Source of the DNA: an uncultured Flavobacteriales bacterium
GTDB lineage: Bacteria; Bacteroidota; Bacteroidia; Flavobacteriales; BACL11
Length of the DNA stretch: 11,219 nucleotides
Assembly (NCBI GenBank): GCA_913052655.1
Contig: CAJXFN010000040.1
Span: forward strand, 1-11,219
Direction: 5' to 3'
Below the pieces are notes generated by a model. The model was given only the letters and a program-made list of their open reading frames with translations, was not told where the DNA came from and searched no databases. A program made the translations under genes and the position numbers. Below, in pieces: positions 7,390-11,219 of the stretch. Numbering within the stretch: the stretch's first letter is position 1; every line of letters begins with the position of its first letter.

Positions 7390-7959
7390 TTATTGTTCTT
7401 CTCCCCAACTATAAGATTTATTTTGTAATCCAGAGAGTGTTATTACCCTGTCAATTACCGTAGCGGATAACTCCTCAAAATCGGTTGGATTACTATAAAA
7501 AGAAGGTGTGGCAGGACAAATAATTCCTCCAGACTCAGTAATTTTTTTCATATTATTAATATGAATTAAGCTTAGTGGAGTTTCTCTTGCTACAACTATT
7601 AATTTTCGTCGTTCTTTAAGTATTACATCAGCAGCTCTAGTAGTCAAATCATTTGAAATGCCAGCAGCAATTCTTCCTAAAGTGCCCATTGAACAAGGAC
7701 AAATAATCATGGTATTATAGTTTGCAGAACCACTAGCGAAAGGAGCCATAAAATCCATTTTATTATAAAACGTGAATGGATATTCTTTATAAGAACTGTT
7801 TTTTAATTCTTCTTCCCAAACAAACTTAGCATTGTCAGACATTATAACACCAATATTTTCAATTTGATTGCTTAAATGAATTAATTTGTCCAATAAAACC
7901 TTTGCATAAATAGATCCACTTGCTCCTGTTACCGCTATGACAATTTTGTGTTTTTTCAT
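7390..7959 (-). CDS. ubiX: UbiX family flavin prenyltransferase
   Basis: A 189-residue flavoprotein of the UbiX/Pad1 family, which joins a dimethylallyl group to FMN to make prenylated FMN, the cofactor of UbiD-type decarboxylases. Landmarks are the FMN-binding TGASGS (11-16), the PCSMGTLGRIAAG stretch (88-100), DLTTRAADV, the phosphate-contacting RETPLS (125-130), and the C-terminal PATPSFY (149-155). Length is normal and there is no signal peptide, so it is cytoplasmic. Its ATG overlaps the stop of the PorT-like gene in an ATGA arrangement, so the two are probably translationally coupled although their products act in different compartments. No ubiD is in the window. Bacteroidota generally use menaquinone, so the name ubiX should not be read as showing ubiquinone synthesis; the partner decarboxylase is unknown. 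Confidence 0.94.
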   Translation of the reverse strand: MKKHKIVIAVTGASGSIYAKVLLDKLIHLSNQIENIGVIMSDNAKFVWEEELKNSSYKEYPFTFYNKMDFMAPFASGSANYNTMIICPCSMGTLGRIAAGISNDLTTRAADVILKERRKLIVVARETPLSLIHINNMKKITESGGIICPATPSFYSNPTDFEELSATVIDRVITLSGLQNKSYSWGEEQ

Positions 7960-8546
7960 ATTATATAATGTATTGTAAAGCTCAATACAGTATTGTATTG
8001 ACCCCTTTTAAAAATAAAAATTCTTTCAGTATCGTATCCTCTTATTGGTAAAATTGAATTTCCAAATCTAGTATTTAGTGATATTTTATTAGAATAATGA
8101 TAATACATACCAACGAAAGCACTAACATCTGTTTTGTCCACAGGAGGATCAGAATTTACAGATCCATTAATATCATTATCTTTTGACCTCACTAAGAAGG
8201 CAGTTTGAATACCTGATTCTATAGATAATAACTCGCTTTGATTATAATTAAATGAAACAGGTATTTCTAGATAAGAAGTAGATATGTCAGGAATTCCATT
8301 CTTATTCATTTTAGGGTTTCTACTTCCTTTTTGAATAAAATTCATTTCCATCTTTATGTTTGTAATCGAGGATACAGGAAACTCGCTAAATACTCCTAAG
8401 AACAATCCAGCTTTATTATATCCGGATAAGTTGTCACCTGATACTTGAGACGTAGAAATCCCTCCAATTAAACCTCCGTTAAAGTTTTGTGATTTTACAT
8501 TACTCGAAATCAAAATAATAAAAAGAAATAAAATTTTTTTTTTCAT
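7956..8546 (-). CDS. PorT-like outer membrane beta-barrel protein
   Basis: A 196-residue protein with a Sec signal peptide (MKKKILFLFIILISSNVKS, cleavage likely before Gln-Asn-Phe at about 20-22), then alternating hydrophobic and polar strands typical of an eight-strand-class outer-membrane barrel. The opening GGLIGGISTSQVSGDNLSGYNKAGLFLG is the hallmark of the PorT-like family (outer membrane beta-barrel, OMP_b-brl_2), in which Gly-Tyr-Asn-Lys is frequent. It is shorter than type IX secretion PorT and is not in that gene context, so I do not call it PorT itself. The start codon is followed by a run of ten A residues. It begins 1 base after the DUF6588-like gene and overlaps ubiX by 4 bases. 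The ligand or role is unknown. Confidence 0.78.
   Translation of the reverse strand: MKKKILFLFIILISSNVKSQNFNGGLIGGISTSQVSGDNLSGYNKAGLFLGVFSEFPVSSITNIKMEMNFIQKGSRNPKMNKNGIPDISTSYLEIPVSFNYNQSELLSIESGIQTAFLVRSKDNDINGSVNSDPPVDKTDVSAFVGMYYHYSNKISLNTRFGNSILPIRGYDTERIFIFKRGQYNTVLSFTIHYII
8534..8543 (-). repeat. A10 homopolymer directly after the PorT-like start codon
   Basis: On the coding strand ten consecutive A bases follow the ATG, encoding Lys-Lys-Lys and the first base of Ile. The genes upstream have shorter runs in the same place (A7 in the DUF6588-like gene, A8 in the omp28-like gene). Such a tract can slip during replication or transcription; whether it does so here is not shown. Confidence 0.8.
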
Positions 8547-8547
8547 T

Positions 8548-9510
8548 TTATCTAAGTCCTATTCCAACTCCTATAGTAGTTACAGGGTATTCCGAGAAAG
8601 TATGGTTTATTTGAATTGCTAAAAGAGCAAAATTTACTTTAACTCCTAAATTTGTTCTGAATTTATTCAATCCATCAAAATCTAAATCGATTGGAATATT
8701 AAATTCATTATCACCGAAATTAAATTTTCCATTTGTATTGGTGTTAAATACTGTTTGGTTAGAATTGTATCCAACACTTGCGTGTCCAGTGAATATAAGT
8801 ATTTTTTTAGACGCTATTAAGTTGATTGTTGTTGAGCTTACATTTAAATCAACATCTTGATTAATTCCATCTGATGGTTCATAATTAAAGTTTGTATTTA
8901 GACTAGTATGTCCAAATTGAAATGATAAATCTAGAGGAATTGTATTACCAACAATGGGGATATATTGCATTAGATCATGTTTTAAACCAATTCCCCAAAG
9001 ATTAACAGATCCCTTACCTATAAATCCTAATGAAAAATTGTAATTCGGTAAATATCTAAAATCTAGTTCAGTTTTTTTAATTAAACCAATACCCGCATTA
9101 ACCATAGGTACCGGAATTAAATTTTTATTTATTTTCCCTTGGTTCGGCATTTGAAACTCATATGTGTTAGCATATGTAATTAATGAACCATCTCCAGAAC
9201 CAAGTATAGTAGGAGTTTCGTTACCTGAAAAGTTGTTTCCTGTAATTAAATTAGGATCAAAAGTAAGCATTTCTTCAGGTATATTAACTGTATTTAAAGT
9301 AAATGTAATATCAAATCCTAGAGGTTTATGAGGTTTTGCTGTATTATACCATCCATTATTAAGTCCTGAACCAAAAGCTTCAGCAAGTGGAGAAAAGTAT
9401 GACTCCAGAAGTGCTGAGGCATCATCAGTATTGTTTATGCTATTTATTTGAGCAGAAAGATTTTTTGAAAATATAAATCCTAGGAAAAATATTAATATTA
9501 TTTTTTTCAT
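8548..9510 (-). CDS. DUF6588-like outer membrane protein
   Basis: A 320-residue secreted protein with a Sec signal peptide (cleavage likely after Ala-Gln-type LSAQ near residue 20). After it comes an N-terminal module with ESYFSPLAEAFGSGLNNGWYNTAKPHKPLGFD (about 36-67), which I recognise as the signature of DUF6588 proteins of Bacteroidota. The rest is rich in Asn, Gly and alternating strands, ends in a glycine-rich VTTIGVGIGLR, and looks like an outer-membrane beta-barrel. No catalytic motif or cysteine pair is visible. It starts 4 bases after the omp28-like gene and ends 1 base before the PorT-like gene, so it is in the middle of an envelope-protein operon. Family membership is recalled, not searched; the function is unknown. 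Confidence 0.72.
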   Translation of the reverse strand: MKKIILIFFLGFIFSKNLSAQINSINNTDDASALLESYFSPLAEAFGSGLNNGWYNTAKPHKPLGFDITFTLNTVNIPEEMLTFDPNLITGNNFSGNETPTILGSGDGSLITYANTYEFQMPNQGKINKNLIPVPMVNAGIGLIKKTELDFRYLPNYNFSLGFIGKGSVNLWGIGLKHDLMQYIPIVGNTIPLDLSFQFGHTSLNTNFNYEPSDGINQDVDLNVSSTTINLIASKKILIFTGHASVGYNSNQTVFNTNTNGKFNFGDNEFNIPIDLDFDGLNKFRTNLGVKVNFALLAIQINHTFSEYPVTTIGVGIGLR

Positions 9511-9514
9511 TTTA

Positions 9515-10417
9515 TTAATTTATTAGTGCTATTTTTTCGGCTTGTACTATTTCATAATTAGAATTATTATAAATATAAGCTATTATTTCCATATCCTCTT
9601 CAATCCATCCAGTACAGTTTCCATTACCCATAAATGATGTATTTAATGAATAATTTTCATTTTGATTTTCCAGTTCTGAGATGTTCACTGTGTAATTTTT
9701 GTTCCATGTGTCGCCAGAATTAAAACTGTCTCCAATACTTTCACCAAATGTTGTGTTTAGAATTTTTCTGAGGACGTGTTTGTGATTATATTCTTCATTA
9801 TCTATGTCAATGTTTTTTTGCCATTGTATAATGTTATTTTCAGTGAGGCATAAAACAATGTTATATGAACTGTTTAAATTGGTTAATGATTCAACTTCTA
9901 AATTTATTTCTCCAATGCCATTAGACAAATTTGAGTTAATATTAATTCTAAAGATAGGATCTTTCTCAAGTTCTTCTTGAACTTTTTCTCCCCATTCTTC
10001 TTTGGAAAGTTGGTGGTTAGTATTAAATCCAATTCGATTTATCATTCCTACCGGAAGTCCAACGCTTGTCATATCAAACATATCATCAATATTATCTCCA
10101 TCTAATGTTCGAAAATCGTATGTATATTGTGAAGATGATAAAGGATTTGGAATTGAAAAGTTTGAATGTGGATGAATAGCTATTCCAATTACTCTATCTC
10201 CATATGCATTTTCTAGTGCTTCTAATTCTGCAGCAGCTGAAGGACAATTAGGACATCTATGACCCGTAAAATCTTCAATTAATACCTTTTTCACAACAGA
10301 AGTTGTGTCACCTAGATTAGTTGTTCCAGAGGTCATGTAATCTCCTTCAATAACATCACATGAGTACAGGATTGTTAAAAATCCAATAATTACACCATAT
10401 AAAATATTTTTTTTCAT
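9515..10417 (-). CDS. Omp28-like lipoprotein with thioredoxin fold
   Basis: A 300-residue lipoprotein. The signal peptide ends in a lipobox Leu-Tyr-Ser-Cys with the acylated Cys at 20, followed by Asp-Val, and a short linker leads to a thioredoxin-like domain at about 41-135: VLIEDFTGHRCPNCPSA carries the redox-type pair Cys55 and Cys58, and SVGLP gives the expected cis-Pro at 122. The C-terminal half (about 155-300) looks like a beta-sandwich with Asn-rich strands. This layout fits the Omp28 family of Bacteroidota surface or outer-membrane lipoproteins. A thiol-disulfide role is suggested by CPNC but the target is unknown. It follows the DUF6029-like gene after 4 bases and precedes the DUF6588-like gene by 4 bases, so co-expression is likely. 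Confidence 0.82.
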   Translation of the reverse strand: MKKNILYGVIIGFLTILYSCDVIEGDYMTSGTTNLGDTTSVVKKVLIEDFTGHRCPNCPSAAAELEALENAYGDRVIGIAIHPHSNFSIPNPLSSSQYTYDFRTLDGDNIDDMFDMTSVGLPVGMINRIGFNTNHQLSKEEWGEKVQEELEKDPIFRININSNLSNGIGEINLEVESLTNLNSSYNIVLCLTENNIIQWQKNIDIDNEEYNHKHVLRKILNTTFGESIGDSFNSGDTWNKNYTVNISELENQNENYSLNTSFMGNGNCTGWIEEDMEIIAYIYNNSNYEIVQAEKIALIN

Positions 10418-10421
10418 AATA

Positions 10422-11219
10422 TTAGAAATTTGAAGAAATATTTAAACTAAATCCATTTGAAGAAGGAACTTCTTTACACACTCCTCCCACACAGAAAATA
10501 CCCGCTCTTTTTTTTCCATATCCAATTGCAAATCGATTGGCTCCTTTTAAGTATCCTATAGATACATTTGCGTAATGCAATCTTTTTTCTTCATCATAAT
10601 TACCATAATTATACATATCTTGAATTGCAAAAAACCAATTCGGAGAGATTGTATATTCCGTTAGTATCATATGCCAGTCACCATCTCCTTTTTCCTGAGC
10701 ATTGGGATCATCCTCAGATCTTAAAGTTTGTAATTCTATTCTGATAGTATGACCTTTTTTTATCTTACAACTTACATCAGCAATTGCTATTGTTGATTTA
10801 ATGACACCATATTCTCCAATAGTCTTTCCCTCCAACACATCTTTATTGTATGATTGTTTAGCTAAAACAAAGTTGGTTTTTATAACTTTATTTATTTTTT
10901 TATTTACTTCTAAATTAAAATCTGAAAAGTAAAGAGTCTCTCCTTTAATTTTAAACAATTCAGCACTATGTGTTAAACTATCAACATCATTTAAGAAGGA
11001 TGTTCCTCCTTGAATACTATTAGTTCTTGCAAAATTAAGGTTTAGTTTAGTTCCATATTTTCCTCCTAGAAAACTCTTTTTTGGTATTTTATAAAATATA
11101 TTTGTGTTAAACCCAAATTCGCCTTCTGCTTGTGTAGCGCACGGATACATGGCTAACAAAGTATAAGTATGTTGTTTGCTTAAAGTAGGAATATAATTTA
11201 TTATGTATTCTTTCTTTTT
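10422..11219 (-). CDS. DUF6029-like outer membrane protein, 5' partial
   Basis: The minus frame is open to the window edge: translated upstream codons continue as a coherent sequence including EYIINYIPTLSKQHTYTLLAMYPCATQ, so the TTG at 11159 is not a start and the N-terminus with the signal peptide lies outside. About 265 codons are visible. The YIPTLSKQHTY and MYPCATQ segments, the GGKYGTKLNLNFAR strand, and the C-terminal IFCVGGVCKEVPSSNGF are what I recognise in DUF6029 proteins of Bacteroidota. Alternating strands, many aromatic residues and a terminal Phe fit an outer-membrane beta-barrel C-terminus. A C-x4-C pair lies near the end (codons at 10476-10493). It is the first visible gene of the minus-strand operon; the promoter must be beyond the window. 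The function is unknown. Confidence 0.75.
   Translation of the reverse strand, partial: KKKEYIINYIPTLSKQHTYTLLAMYPCATQAEGEFGFNTNIFYKIPKKSFLGGKYGTKLNLNFARTNSIQGGTSFLNDVDSLTHSAELFKIKGETLYFSDFNLEVNKKINKVIKTNFVLAKQSYNKDVLEGKTIGEYGVIKSTIAIADVSCKIKKGHTIRIELQTLRSEDDPNAQEKGDGDWHMILTEYTISPNWFFAIQDMYNYGNYDEEKRLHYANVSIGYLKGANRFAIGYGKKRAGIFCVGGVCKEVPSSNGFSLNISSNF

Noticed and set aside
7956..8546. Type IX secretion component PorT
   Set aside because: The sequence belongs to the wider PorT-like barrel family but is short, and no other secretion-system gene is nearby.
11157..11159. TTG as the start of the DUF6029-like protein
   Set aside because: The frame stays open to the window edge and the upstream residues (EYIINYIPTLSKQHTY) look like family sequence, so the gene is cut by the window.
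1..11219. Mobile element, prophage, defence island or CRISPR array
   Set aside because: No transposase, integrase, phage, nuclease or direct-repeat array was seen; the genes are core respiratory, recombination and envelope genes with uniform AT-rich composition.

Overview
The window looks like a chromosomal segment from an AT-rich member of the Bacteroidota, most likely a marine or aquatic Flavobacteriales. The reasons are the Bacteroidota-type alternative complex III cluster, AT-rich leaders without clear Shine-Dalgarno motifs, a TAnnTTTG-type promoter element, and outer-membrane families typical of that phylum (DUF6029, Omp28, DUF6588, PorT-like barrels). Family names come from recognising the translated sequences; no search was run.

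Plus strand, 1-6075: the alternative complex III (ACIII) genes actB (5' end off the window), actC, actD, actE and actF, tightly packed and partly overlapping. ACIII is a membrane quinol:electron-acceptor oxidoreductase that replaces the bc1 complex. ActB carries the Fe-S clusters, ActC and ActF are NrfD-like multi-span membrane subunits, ActD is a small two-span subunit, and ActE is a monoheme cytochrome c lipoprotein. The pentaheme actA would be expected just upstream. A strong intrinsic terminator closes the cluster.

Plus strand, 6154-7164: ruvB, the Holliday-junction branch-migration ATPase. A probable promoter lies between the act terminator and its ATG. In many Flavobacteriia, as I recall, coxB and coxA lie between actF and ruvB; here they are absent.

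Minus strand, 11219 down to 7161: a compact, probably single operon. In transcription order it is a DUF6029-like outer-membrane protein (5' end off the window), an Omp28-type thioredoxin-fold lipoprotein, a DUF6588-like barrel protein, a PorT-like beta-barrel protein, ubiX (flavin prenyltransferase) and a 61-residue protein. Gaps are 4, 4, 1, -4 and 43 bases. The last gene converges on ruvB with a 4-base overlap.

There is no gene-free stretch over 300 bases. I saw no tRNA, rRNA, CRISPR array, insertion sequence or phage gene. Most of the window is ordinary core genome. The points most worth checking are the missing coxBA between actF and ruvB, and the co-occurrence of a CxxC lipoprotein with a C-x4-C outer-membrane protein in the minus-strand operon.
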